From NCBI RefSeq assembly GCF_900699765.1, contig NZ_CAADHO010000004.1, positions 62,001 to 126,000 on the forward strand: a stretch of DNA of 64,000 nt, in the 5' to 3' direction. Under the pieces are notes generated by a model, which did not search any database, had not been told where the DNA came from, and saw only the letters and a list, made by a program, of their open reading frames with translations. The DNA is from Desulfoluna butyratoxydans. GTDB taxonomy: Bacteria > Desulfobacterota > Desulfobacteria > Desulfobacterales > Desulfolunaceae. Shown in pieces: positions 41,440 through 49,614 of the stretch (positions within the stretch are counted from its first letter, which is position 1; every line of letters begins with the position of its first letter). Made by a program: the position numbers and the translations under genes.

Positions 41440-44400
41440 TTACTGCTCGCCATTGGCTACTTTCCCCGGCGCCGCGGCCTCGATCATGGCCGCGATCTGA
41501 TCGTCTTTAAAGCTGTTGACCTGGAAGGCCTTGGCCGGGCAGACCCCGGCGCAGATGCCGCAGCCCACGCACTTGACCTCGTTGTGGCTCACCTTGCCGT
41601 CGGTGTCGATGAAGGGGGCGCCGTAGGGGCAGTTGCGGACACAGGCCAGGCAGCTCATGCAGAGGTCCCGGTTGTGCTTGGCCACGGCCCCGGAGACGGC
41701 CAGCTCTTTTTTGGAGAGGAGCACCCCGGCCCGGCCTGCGGCGGAGAGGGCCTGACTGATGGTTTCGTCGATGTTTTTCGGGGCGTGGGCCAGGCCTGCC
41801 ACGTAGTAGCCTTCGCTGGGAAAGTCCACGGGCCTGAGCTTGACGTGGGCTTCCAGGAGAAAGCCGTCGCTGTTGGTGGTGAGTTTGTACCTTTCGGCCA
41901 TCTCCCCGGTGGCGGGGTGAGGGTTCAGCCCTGCGGCCAGCACAAGGCGTTGAACCACGAAGCGGATGGGAAATCCGGCCATCTCGTCGTTGAGGCGGAC
42001 CTCAATGCCGTCGGTTGACGGGGTGAGTTCCGGCATGTTGTCCAGGCTGTAGCGCACGAAAAGGACTCCTAAGTCCCGGGCCTCGGCGTAGAGCATTTCC
42101 CGCATGCCGTAGGTGCGCATTTCGCGGTAGAGGATGGTGACGTTGGCCTTGGGGTTGGCTTTTTTGATGGCCACGGCGTGTTTGACGGACTCCTGGCAGC
42201 AGATGCGGGAACAGTAGTTGCGGGGCTCGCACCGGGACTCTGCGCACTGGATAAACAGAACGTGCTCCCGGTCCTTCGGGGGGGCCTGCTCAAGGGAGGC
42301 CTCAAGGTCTCGAAGGATCATGACCCGGCGGTCTTCTCCGTAGAGAAAGGAGGTAGGCTCGTGCCAGGTGCCGCCGGTGGCCATGATCACGGCGCCGTGC
42401 TCTACGGTGGCCCCGTCGGTGAGGGTGGTGGTGAAGTTGCCCACGTAGCCTTCGCTGGTCTCCACTTCGGCTGCGGCGTGAACGGTAATCCGTTCATGGG
42501 TTGCCACGCGCTCCAGGCTTTGCCTGAGGCACTGGGCCACATCGCCTCCGTCCCAGCTTGTGGAGACTCCGGCCAGGAGTCCGCCGGGCTGGGTCTCTTT
42601 TTCCACCAGGTCCACCCCGTACCCCTGATCGGCAAGGGAGAGGGCGCAGGTGAGCCCTGCGATGCCCCCGCCCACCACCAGGGCCCGGGGGGTGACGGGC
42701 ACGGTGGCGGTGGCCACGGGCATGAGGCGCAGGGCCTTTTCAATGCTCATGGAGACGAGTTCTTTGGCTTTTTGGGTGGCTTCTTCCCCTTGCCCCATGT
42801 GGCACCAGGAGCACTGCTCCCGGATGTCGGCCAGTTCAAAGAGGTAGGGGTTGAGGCCTGCGGCCCGGATGGTCTCCCGGAAGAGGGGCTCGTGGGTCCG
42901 GGGGGTGCAGGAGGCCACCACCACACGGTTGAGGCCTTTGTCGGTGATGCGTTGCCGGATGATCTCCTGGCTGTCCTGGGCACAGGCGTAGACCAGGTCT
43001 TCGGCGTGGACCACTCCCTTGATGCCCGAAGCGATCTCGGCCACGGACTTGACGTCCACGGTCTGGGCGATGTTGACCCCGCAGTGGCAGACAAAGACCC
43101 CGGCGCGGGGCTCGTCCTCTGCGGTTACGGTTTCCGGAGGGAGGGTTCGCGTGGTGATCTCCGTGCCCCTGGCCTCGCTGAGAAGGGCCATGGCAGCCCC
43201 TGCCACGGCGCTGCCCTGGGCCACGGTTTCCGGGATGTCCTTGGGACTCTGATAGCAGCCGGTGACGTACACCCCGGGCCGTGAAGAGGCAACGGGAGAA
43301 AAGGCACCGGTTGTGGGGAACAGGTGGGCGTCGGTGTCGATGCCAAAGGTTTCGGCAAAGGCAGCGGCGTCTTTTCTGGGCTCCAGGCCCACGGAGAGGA
43401 CCACCATGTCAAAGGACTCGGAGATAAGGGTTCCGTCGGGACGCTCGTAGCGAAGGGTGAGGTTGCCGTCTTCGGCTGTCTCCCGGACATCGGAGATCAT
43501 GGCACGGATGTAGCGCACTCCGTAATCGGTTTTGGCCCGTTCGATGTAGCGGTCGAAATCTTTGCCGTGGGCCCGCATGTCCATGTAGAAGATGGTGGGC
43601 TCCACGGCGCTGTCGTGTTCTTTGGCGATGACGGCCTGCTTGGTGGTGTACATGCAGCAGACCGATGAGCACCATGGGTTGCCGTTGTGGGGATCCCGGG
43701 ACCCCACACAGTGGAGCCAGGCGATTTTTTTCGGATGGGTGCCGTCGGCGGGCCGGGTGATGTGGCCCTGGAAGGGGCCGGAGGCCGAGAGAATGCGTTC
43801 AAACTGCAGGGAGGTGACCACATTGGGCCACCTGCCGTAGCCCAGTTCCTGGTGGATGGTGGGGTCGTGGCGGGTAAGGCCCGGGGCAAGGATCACGGCA
43901 CCTGCTCTCAGGGTGAACTCCTTGTCCGTGTCGTCAAAGCGGATGGCCCCGGCCGTGCAGACCTTTTCACAGGCCCGGCACTTGCCCTTGGTGAGGTAGA
44001 TGCACTGGGAGGCGTCAATGACCCGGGTGGAGGGAACGGCCTGGGAGAAGAGGGCGTGGATGGCCTTGCGGGGGGCCAGGCCCTGCTCAAATTCCGAGGG
44101 CACTTTTTTGGGGCACTTCTCTTCACAGCTTCCGCAGCCTGTGCACTTGGCGGGATCTACGTACAGGGCCTTCTGGTGGATGACGGCGGTGAAGTCCCCC
44201 GGGGCGCCGTCCAGCCGGGCCACCTCGGAAAGGGGGTGGATCTCGATGTTGGGGTGGCGGCCCACCTCCACCATTTTGGGGGAGATCATGCACATGGAGC
44301 AGTCCCCGGTGGGGAAGGTTTTGTCCAGCATGACCATGGTGCCGCCGATGGAGGATTCCCGCTGGATCATGTGGACCTTGAAACCGCTGTCGGCCAGGTC

Positions 44401-44466
44401 AAGGGCCGCCTGCATGCCGCCGATGCCCCCGCCCACCACCAGTACGGAGCCGCTTGTGTTCGTCAT
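41440..44466 (-). CDS. hdrA: Heterodisulfide reductase subunit A-like flavin iron-sulfur protein (HdrA)
   Basis: 1008 residues. First FAD site VLVVGGGIGGMQAALDLADSG at 8-28; DCSMCMISPK at 55-64 (HdrA-specific cluster); ferredoxin motifs CTGCGSCEEKCPKK (108-121) and CIYLTKGKCRACEKVC (155-170). A second FAD-binding segment, ALVVGGGIAGLTCALSLADQG, lies in the middle. The C-terminal 2[4Fe-4S] part has CMSCLACVRNCP and CVGCGICAGVCP. Long HdrA versions with two flavin segments are known in sulfate reducers and acetogens and are proposed to bifurcate electrons. Here it would link MvhD, HdrBC and MetVF. AGGGAGG lies 5 bases before ATG 44466. Confidence 0.93.
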   Translation of the reverse strand: MTNTSGSVLVVGGGIGGMQAALDLADSGFKVHMIQRESSIGGTMVMLDKTFPTGDCSMCMISPKMVEVGRHPNIEIHPLSEVARLDGAPGDFTAVIHQKALYVDPAKCTGCGSCEEKCPKKVPSEFEQGLAPRKAIHALFSQAVPSTRVIDASQCIYLTKGKCRACEKVCTAGAIRFDDTDKEFTLRAGAVILAPGLTRHDPTIHQELGYGRWPNVVTSLQFERILSASGPFQGHITRPADGTHPKKIAWLHCVGSRDPHNGNPWCSSVCCMYTTKQAVIAKEHDSAVEPTIFYMDMRAHGKDFDRYIERAKTDYGVRYIRAMISDVRETAEDGNLTLRYERPDGTLISESFDMVVLSVGLEPRKDAAAFAETFGIDTDAHLFPTTGAFSPVASSRPGVYVTGCYQSPKDIPETVAQGSAVAGAAMALLSEARGTEITTRTLPPETVTAEDEPRAGVFVCHCGVNIAQTVDVKSVAEIASGIKGVVHAEDLVYACAQDSQEIIRQRITDKGLNRVVVASCTPRTHEPLFRETIRAAGLNPYLFELADIREQCSWCHMGQGEEATQKAKELVSMSIEKALRLMPVATATVPVTPRALVVGGGIAGLTCALSLADQGYGVDLVEKETQPGGLLAGVSTSWDGGDVAQCLRQSLERVATHERITVHAAAEVETSEGYVGNFTTTLTDGATVEHGAVIMATGGTWHEPTSFLYGEDRRVMILRDLEASLEQAPPKDREHVLFIQCAESRCEPRNYCSRICCQESVKHAVAIKKANPKANVTILYREMRTYGMREMLYAEARDLGVLFVRYSLDNMPELTPSTDGIEVRLNDEMAGFPIRFVVQRLVLAAGLNPHPATGEMAERYKLTTNSDGFLLEAHVKLRPVDFPSEGYYVAGLAHAPKNIDETISQALSAAGRAGVLLSKKELAVSGAVAKHNRDLCMSCLACVRNCPYGAPFIDTDGKVSHNEVKCVGCGICAGVCPAKAFQVNSFKDDQIAAMIEAAAPGKVANGEQ

Positions 44467-44622
44467 GGATGCCTCCCTGTCATGGGGAACCCGGTGTGTG
44501 TGAGGTCAGGTGCCGGGTCCGTGCGAAGTCTGAAGGTGTTGTTGTCGAAGTCCTTCGAGTGGTCGTGATCCGGAGCCGCGTAGAAGGCGTGTGTGCCTGT
44601 GTCTGCTTCGGATGTCGAGGTG

Positions 44623-45513
44623 TCAGGCTGTTCGGGTCTCTTCCAGGATGCCGGTTTCCTTGATCAGGCCGGTGACGTCGATGAAGTGCTGTTTCATGTT
44701 GAGGGAGTCCATGGGGAGCCCCAGTGCCAGCCCGGCGAGTTCGGTGATGAAGTAGACGGGCAGCCTTTCGTAGATGCCGTGGGCATTGCAGAACCGTTCT
44801 TGATAGGCGTCCAGGTTGAGCTGGCACATGGGGCAGGTGGTGACGATGCAGTTGGCCTTGCGGGCCAGGGCGTCACGCATGATCTTTGCCATGAGGGTCA
44901 TGGCCGTGTCCGGGTCGTTGATGGCGGCGGACGCGCCGCAGCAGGCGGTTTTGTAGCTCCAGTCCATGGTCTCCCCGCCAAAGAACTCCACCAGGGTTTC
45001 CATCCCCCTGGGATTTTCCACATCATCGGAGACGGGCACGTCGTAGGCAAACCGGGTCATGCAGCCGTAGTAGCAGGCTGCCTTGATGCCGTTTAAGGGG
45101 TGGATCACCTGTTCTTTGACCCCGGGCTTTGCCGTGGCCTTGAGCAGGACATCCAGAATGGTGAGCAGCTTGAGGGAGCCGTCCACCTTGCTGGTGAGCT
45201 CCCGGTTGATCTCCGAGAGCAGGGCGGGGTTCTCCTTTAACCGGACCTGGCTCATGAGCAGGCTGGAGTAACAGCCTGAACAGGGGACCACCATCTCGTC
45301 GAAGCCCGAGGCTTCGGCAATGCCCAGGTTCCGGGCGGGAAGGGCCACGGCGAGGAAATCATCGAACTTGCCTGCGGAGGTTGCCCCGCAGCAGCTCCAG
45401 TCGGAGATCTCGGTGAGTTCGATGCCCAGGGTGGAGAAGACAAGGCGCGTCTGGTGGTCGTAGAACTGCGACGACTGGTGCAGGGAACATCCGGGGTAGT
45501 AAGCCAGCTCCAT
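44623..45513 (-). CDS. hdrB: Heterodisulfide reductase subunit B-like protein (HdrB)
   Basis: 296 residues with two CCG domains: CSL...DWSCCGATSAG...PCSGCYSS in the first half, and CYYGC...TACCGASAA...TTCPMCQLN in the second. Each binds a non-cubane [4Fe-4S] cluster of the HdrB type. In this operon the acceptor is unlikely to be CoM-S-S-CoB; HdrB is thought to be a structural or electron-relay module toward MetVF. GGAGG lies 5 bases before ATG 45513. The 156-bp gap to hdrA shows no features. Confidence 0.93.
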   Translation of the reverse strand: MELAYYPGCSLHQSSQFYDHQTRLVFSTLGIELTEISDWSCCGATSAGKFDDFLAVALPARNLGIAEASGFDEMVVPCSGCYSSLLMSQVRLKENPALLSEINRELTSKVDGSLKLLTILDVLLKATAKPGVKEQVIHPLNGIKAACYYGCMTRFAYDVPVSDDVENPRGMETLVEFFGGETMDWSYKTACCGASAAINDPDTAMTLMAKIMRDALARKANCIVTTCPMCQLNLDAYQERFCNAHGIYERLPVYFITELAGLALGLPMDSLNMKQHFIDVTGLIKETGILEETRTA

Positions 45514-45588
45514 GGGGTCCTCCGATTGAAGGTTGTTGGATATCCGTGTCGGGTGGGTATCCCGGGCCGCCCGAAATGGCTCCTGCCA

Positions 45589-46218
45589 TTACCGGGGCTG
45601 CGGGGCGCTTTTGCTCTTCTTTTTCTTTTCCATGGCTTGTTTATAAAAGGAACGGACTTCGTTGCGGCCTTTTGCCGTCTGGAGCTTGAGATGGAGACGG
45701 CGTTGCTTCAGCATGGCACCCATGAGGAGGGTCTGCTGGCGAATCTCTTTCCAGACGGCGCCGAACTTGAAGCTGACGAGGTTTTTGGCCATGTGTTTCA
45801 TCTCGTAGGATCCCATGAACTGCACTTCATTGACCCGTCCCCACCGGGTGCATCCGGTGACGAAGGAGTCGTGGAAGTAGGCGATGGTGGGGCTCATGGG
45901 AACGAGGTTGTCTTCGCGGCTCATTTTCTTCAGGGTTTCGGTGACCCGGCCGGCCTGGATGTCGTTGGGGCAGCGGGTGCCGCAGGTGTAGCAGGAGACG
46001 CACTGCCAGACCAGGGCGTTTTCCAGGGCGGCTTTGCGGTTTCCCGTGATTACCATGCGGATAAGCCGGTCCGGGGTGAAGCCGATCTCTTCACCCACGG
46101 TGCACCCGGATGCGCAGCGTCGGCACTGATAGCAGGCGAAGATATTCTGGTTGGAGCGTTCCATCACCTCAACGGCGAAGTTCCGTGCCTCTTCCGGGTC
46201 GTAGGTCCAGACATCCAT
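45589..46218 (-). CDS. hdrC: Heterodisulfide reductase subunit C-like ferredoxin (HdrC)
   Basis: 209 residues. Two cluster motifs CYQCRRCASGC and CVSCYTCGTRCP (4Fe-4S, first with a GC instead of P ending), then a helical tail with a very basic C-terminus (KKKKSKSAPQ). It carries electrons between HdrA and HdrB. First gene of the hdrCBA-mvhD-metVF operon; AAGGAGG lies 5 bases before ATG 46218. A promoter candidate lies about 220 bp upstream. Confidence 0.93.
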   Translation of the reverse strand: MDVWTYDPEEARNFAVEVMERSNQNIFACYQCRRCASGCTVGEEIGFTPDRLIRMVITGNRKAALENALVWQCVSCYTCGTRCPNDIQAGRVTETLKKMSREDNLVPMSPTIAYFHDSFVTGCTRWGRVNEVQFMGSYEMKHMAKNLVSFKFGAVWKEIRQQTLLMGAMLKQRRLHLKLQTAKGRNEVRSFYKQAMEKKKKSKSAPQPR

Positions 46219-46438
46219 GAATGCCTCCTTGGATGGGCGGCCAGCGTGGGTTGGTATTCCTGAAATCAGGTGAAGGAACCACCTGGGTCATGTGCCGTGT
46301 GCGTCGGTGCGGTGTGGGTGTGTCGTCATTGCCCGTGGCGTCGCGCGGCAGCTTGAAGAAGAGGTGCGTCAGACTCTGCTCAGGAGGCGTTGGAGGTGAG
46401 GTGCATCAGAAGGCTGTGAATCGTGTTCTTTGCTACAA

Positions 46439-46467
46439 ACAGTAATGTAATAACCTGAGGAAGTCAA
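46439..46467 (-). promoter_or_regulatory. Candidate promoter of the hdrCBA-mvhD-metVF operon
   Basis: On the minus strand TTGACT (46467-46462), 17 bases, then TACTGT (46444-46439), which would give a leader of about 215 bases. The remainder of 46219-46622 shows no gene. Confidence 0.5.
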
Positions 46468-46622
46468 ATATTTTTTGAATGATTATTCCTTGAGAGGTAA
46501 AACTATATTGATGAGTTCACCCAGGCCCGCTGCGATCGTCCCGAGTGGATCGGGGCATCGACAACTTGGGATTTCGGGCTCATTTTCTTGAAATCACACA
46601 GTCCTTGGGGTAGAGTGACCCC

Positions 46623-46826
46623 ATGAGTGCAACCACGGATCACGACGAGAGACGGTGTGCCCGCCACCCTGAGCGGGAAGGGCGCTATTACTGCAGCAAG
46701 TACGGTCGCTATCTTTGCGATGAGTGTGCTACCTGTGCGGACCCGAAGCTTTATTGCAAGTTCCGGACCCAGTGCATCATCTGGGAACTGGAGCGTTACG
46801 GAGGATCGGGGAGCGTTGCCCGGTAA
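46623..46826 (+). CDS. Small cysteine-rich (B-box-like) protein
   Basis: 67 residues with eight cysteines and a His: CARHPEREGRYYCSKYGRYLCDECATCADPKLYCKFRTQC. The spacing Cys-x2-His ... Cys-x2-Cys resembles a small zinc-finger or B-box, followed by further CxxC-like pairs and IIWELER. I recall similar small proteins beside CO dehydrogenase/acetyl-CoA synthase genes in anaerobes, but this is memory, not search. It precedes the CooT-like gene by 89 bp on the same strand. No strong ribosome site. Function unknown. Confidence 0.7.
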   Translation: MSATTDHDERRCARHPEREGRYYCSKYGRYLCDECATCADPKLYCKFRTQCIIWELERYGGSGSVAR

Positions 46827-46915
46827 TTTCCGGCGGCTTTAAAAACGGCCTTCGTTGCGCTTTGGACCGTTCGTCTCGGCCCTGCCCATTGAACATACCT
46901 GAAAGGAGCAATACC

Positions 46916-47110
46916 ATGTGCGAATCCAATGTGTACCTGAAGCACGGCGACCAGGAAGAGCTGGTCATGGAGAACGTGGCCGCCATCACGCCGGCCGATA
47001 ACGGGGTGTACGTGCTCCGCGGCCTCCTGGGTGAGGTCAAAGAGGTCAAGGGGGTCCTTGCGGACATCAACCTCATGGCCCATCGCATCGTCTTTACGCA
47101 TGCTTCCTGA
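46916..47110 (+). CDS. CooT-like small nickel-binding protein
   Basis: 64 residues. The start MCESNVYLKHGDQEELVMENV resembles CooT, a small nickel-binding protein whose N-terminal cysteine after the initiator Met is the metal ligand; later GLLGEVKEVKGVLADINLMAHRIVF completes the small beta barrel. CooT assists maturation of CO dehydrogenase. AAAGGAG lies 7 bases before ATG 46916. It sits in a short same-strand cluster with the Cys-rich protein, an M23-like protein and the RACo-like protein. Confidence 0.8.
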   Translation: MCESNVYLKHGDQEELVMENVAAITPADNGVYVLRGLLGEVKEVKGVLADINLMAHRIVFTHAS

Positions 47111-47723
47111 TCAGGTTGCGTGCTTGCTCCCGTGCCGTTACCTTAAAAAAATGGCCGAGGCCAACGGCCTGGGGCGGGTGCGGTTCGCCGCCCATGAAGC
47201 AATGCTTTTCGGCACGCAAAAGAGCTGGTGGGGCACCGGCAAGCAGCGTCCGCTGCCCCATGAGGGGGTGGACCTTTGCCGGTACTATACCGAAGGGGGG
47301 GAGCCTCGAACCCTGAGCCCGGGAACGTCTGTCCCCGCAGCATTTGACGGAGAGGTCTGGGAGGTCTCCGACGACGATTTCATCGGGACCTCCCTTTTTC
47401 TTCGCCATGGGGGGCCCAAGGGGCCTTTTTTTACTGCCTATGCCCATGTGACCCCGAGAAAGGGCCTGGCCCGGGGCGATGTGATTGGTCGGGGAGAGCC
47501 CCTCGCCGTGCTGGCAGATCCTTTACGGCGGCATCTTCGCATTGCCAGCCATCTTCATTTTTCACTGATGACTTTTCCGGACGACCTTTCCCGCAAGGCC
47601 CTTCGCTGGGCCACCATGGGAGCAGAAGGGGCGGTGTGTTTCCACGACCCGGCGCCTCTGCTGGGGGAGGAACTCCTCCTGTGCGGGGAGGCCGGGGACG
47701 CCTCCTTTTGGGCGTCGGGATAA
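47100..47723 (+). CDS. M23-like (LytM fold) peptidase-domain protein
   Basis: 207 residues. The LytM/M23 elements are visible: HEGVDLCRYY (the family has HxGxD), AAFDGEVWEVSDDD, LRHGGPKGPFFTAYAHVTPR (the HxGNGxxTxYAHL analogue), RGDVIGRGEPLA and ASHLHFSL (HxH motif). No signal peptide is apparent, unusual for a cell-wall hydrolase; a cytoplasmic role or a cryptic start is possible. The start ATG 47100 overlaps the CooT gene by 11 bases; a later ATG at 47151 is possible. Confidence 0.7.
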   Translation: MLPDQVACLLPCRYLKKMAEANGLGRVRFAAHEAMLFGTQKSWWGTGKQRPLPHEGVDLCRYYTEGGEPRTLSPGTSVPAAFDGEVWEVSDDDFIGTSLFLRHGGPKGPFFTAYAHVTPRKGLARGDVIGRGEPLAVLADPLRRHLRIASHLHFSLMTFPDDLSRKALRWATMGAEGAVCFHDPAPLLGEELLLCGEAGDASFWASG

Positions 47724-47810
47724 GTCTTTCTGCTTTATGACGACGTTGATTCACCACACCGATGAGAGACGTCCCATGGGGACGAAAACCATTTAACCGG
47801 GGTTGACCAG

Positions 47811-49349
47811 ATGACACGACACGACCATGGGTTGGGGTGGGTGAGGCCGGTTCGACTTTCCATGCCTTCCCTTTCAGATAACAGCGCGGATATGGACCGG
47901 TTGCTTCGGGCGCTCTCCGGCACGGGCACCCGCCCGGCTGTGGACTATTCTCTTTTTCAGCGGGTGAGTCGCCTGTTAAGGCAGTGGGATTTTTCCGCGA
48001 GGTGCGTTCTGTTTCAGGGGGGCGGGCAGCTTGAGCTCCTGGATATCCTCGATCCCCGGGGAGAGTCCAGGGCCCTGGGGGTGGCCGTGGACCTGGGCAC
48101 CACCCGCATCGTCATGCGCCTTGTGGATCTGGAGAGCCGGGAGACCCTCTCCGAGACGGTGATGGATAACCCCCAGATCAGCCTGGGCAGCGATATCCTG
48201 ACCCGGATTCACCATGCGGCCACGGACGAAGGGGCCGAAGAGTTGAAAACCCTGGTATGCAGGGGGGTGGATGACGGTTTGGAGACCCTCTGCCTCCAGG
48301 CCGGGGTCTCGGTTCAGGAGGTTTACATCGTGGCGATTTCGGGGAACACCGCCATGACCCATCTGTTCATGGGGCTCCCTGCGGAGCATATCATCCGTGA
48401 GCCTTACATTCCGGTGACCAACACCCCGGGGACCCACAGAGCGTCCCTGTTCCTGGAACACACCAACCCGGAGGGGCGCGTCTTTTTCTTTCCCAACATC
48501 GGCAGTTACTTTGGGGGGGATTTGATCTCCGGGATTCTTTTTTCCGGTATTCACAGGCAAAAGGAGACGTCGCTCCTTGTGGATGTGGGGACCAACGCGG
48601 AGGTGGTCCTGGGCAACCGGGACTGGCTGGTGGGATGTGCCGGGGCCGCTGGCCCTGCTTTGGAGGGGGGCGTCTCTTCCATGGGCATGACCGCCGGGGA
48701 CGGGGTCATTGACCGGGTGCGCAGGGACGGTGACGATTTTACCGTGGGCACCATCGGTCATTTGCCGCCGCTGGGGGTCTGCGGGTCGGGATTTATCGAC
48801 CTGGCGGCTGTCCTTTTTTTAACGGGCATGATCGATGCCAAGGGAAAACTCGTGGAGTCGGCCTGCAAGGGGCGCTACACCATGGAGCACGGCCTGCCGG
48901 CCCTCATTGTTGTGCCGGAGGAGACATCGGGTACCGGCGGCGCCATCACCGTCTCCCAGGCCAGCCTGGACAGCCTGATCCGTTCCAAGGCGGCCATGTA
49001 CACCATTTTGGAGACCATTGTCATGAAGGTGGGGGTGGGGTTCGGAGACCTGGAAAAAATCCATGTGGCCGGGACCTTCGGGGCCTACATCGATCCCGAA
49101 TCCGCCATCTCCATCGGCATGATTCCGGACCTTGACCGCAACCGGTATGAAAAGATCGGGAACAGCTCCCTGGAAGGGGCAACCCTGATGCTTTACGGGG
49201 ATCGCTACATGGACGAGGCCGACGCCATCAGGGACCGGATCACTTATGTGGAACTCAACGTCGATCAGGATTTCATGATCCGCTTCAGCGGGGCCAAGTT
49301 CATCCCCCACACCGACCCCGATCTTTTTCCCACGGTGACGAAGAAATAA
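47811..49349 (+). CDS. RACo-like ASKHA ATPase (DUF4445) without ferredoxin domain
   Basis: 512 residues. ASKHA nucleotide-binding domain: GVAVDLGTTRIVMRL (phosphate 1), SLLVDVGTNAEVVLGN (phosphate 2), then GCAGAAGPALEGGVSSMGM and IHVAGTFGAYIDPESAISIGMIPD. It resembles the reductive activators of corrinoid proteins (RACo, RamA). Those proteins carry an N-terminal [2Fe-2S] domain or a C-terminal ferredoxin; here the N-terminus begins in the linker region (RPVRLSMPSLSDNSADMDRLL) and no cysteine cluster precedes it. It may receive electrons from a separate partner. AAGGGA-type ribosome site not obvious; start MTRHDHG at 47811. Confidence 0.85.
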   Translation: MTRHDHGLGWVRPVRLSMPSLSDNSADMDRLLRALSGTGTRPAVDYSLFQRVSRLLRQWDFSARCVLFQGGGQLELLDILDPRGESRALGVAVDLGTTRIVMRLVDLESRETLSETVMDNPQISLGSDILTRIHHAATDEGAEELKTLVCRGVDDGLETLCLQAGVSVQEVYIVAISGNTAMTHLFMGLPAEHIIREPYIPVTNTPGTHRASLFLEHTNPEGRVFFFPNIGSYFGGDLISGILFSGIHRQKETSLLVDVGTNAEVVLGNRDWLVGCAGAAGPALEGGVSSMGMTAGDGVIDRVRRDGDDFTVGTIGHLPPLGVCGSGFIDLAAVLFLTGMIDAKGKLVESACKGRYTMEHGLPALIVVPEETSGTGGAITVSQASLDSLIRSKAAMYTILETIVMKVGVGFGDLEKIHVAGTFGAYIDPESAISIGMIPDLDRNRYEKIGNSSLEGATLMLYGDRYMDEADAIRDRITYVELNVDQDFMIRFSGAKFIPHTDPDLFPTVTKK

Positions 49350-49431
49350 GGGGGGAATCGTCCAAAAGCATGCCTCTGGCGGCCAGCTGGGCGCAACGTC
49401 ACGCTATGGAAAACACCTCGAATGTTGGTTG

Positions 49432-49477
49432 CCGCCGGGCCTTAACCCTTGTGGTTAAAGCCCAGCGGTATTTTTTT
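49432..49477 (+). terminator. Rho-independent terminator of the RACo-like gene
   Basis: CCGC-CGGGC-TTAACC / GGTTAA-GCCC-GCGG stem with small mismatches around CTTGT, then TATTTTTTT. It follows a short family C/B remnant at 49370-49420 (GCCTCTGGCGGCCAGCTGGG). Confidence 0.85.
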
Positions 49478-49525
49478 GTTCGAGCCCTGAAAACACTGTG
49501 CATTTCGTGCCTGTAAGGGTACGCG

Positions 49526-49609
49526 CCCTTAGCCCTTAGCCCTTAGCCCTTAGCCCTTAGCCCTTAGCCCTTAGCCCTTAGCCCTTAGCCCTTAGCCCTT
49601 AGCCCTCAG
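49526..49609. repeat. Perfect heptanucleotide tandem repeat (CCCTTAG)11
   Basis: Eleven perfect CCCTTAG units (49526-49602) and one with a single change (CCCTCAG, 49603-49609). It ends 5 bp before the enoyl-CoA hydratase gene on the minus strand. A related, degenerate 7-base array lies at 11990-12085. Confidence 0.95.
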
Positions 49610-49614
49610 CCCCT

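Noticed and set aside
49526..49609. Telomere-like sequence
   Set aside because: CCCTTAG resembles telomere repeats, but the array is short, internal and flanked by bacterial genes; it is a simple tandem repeat.
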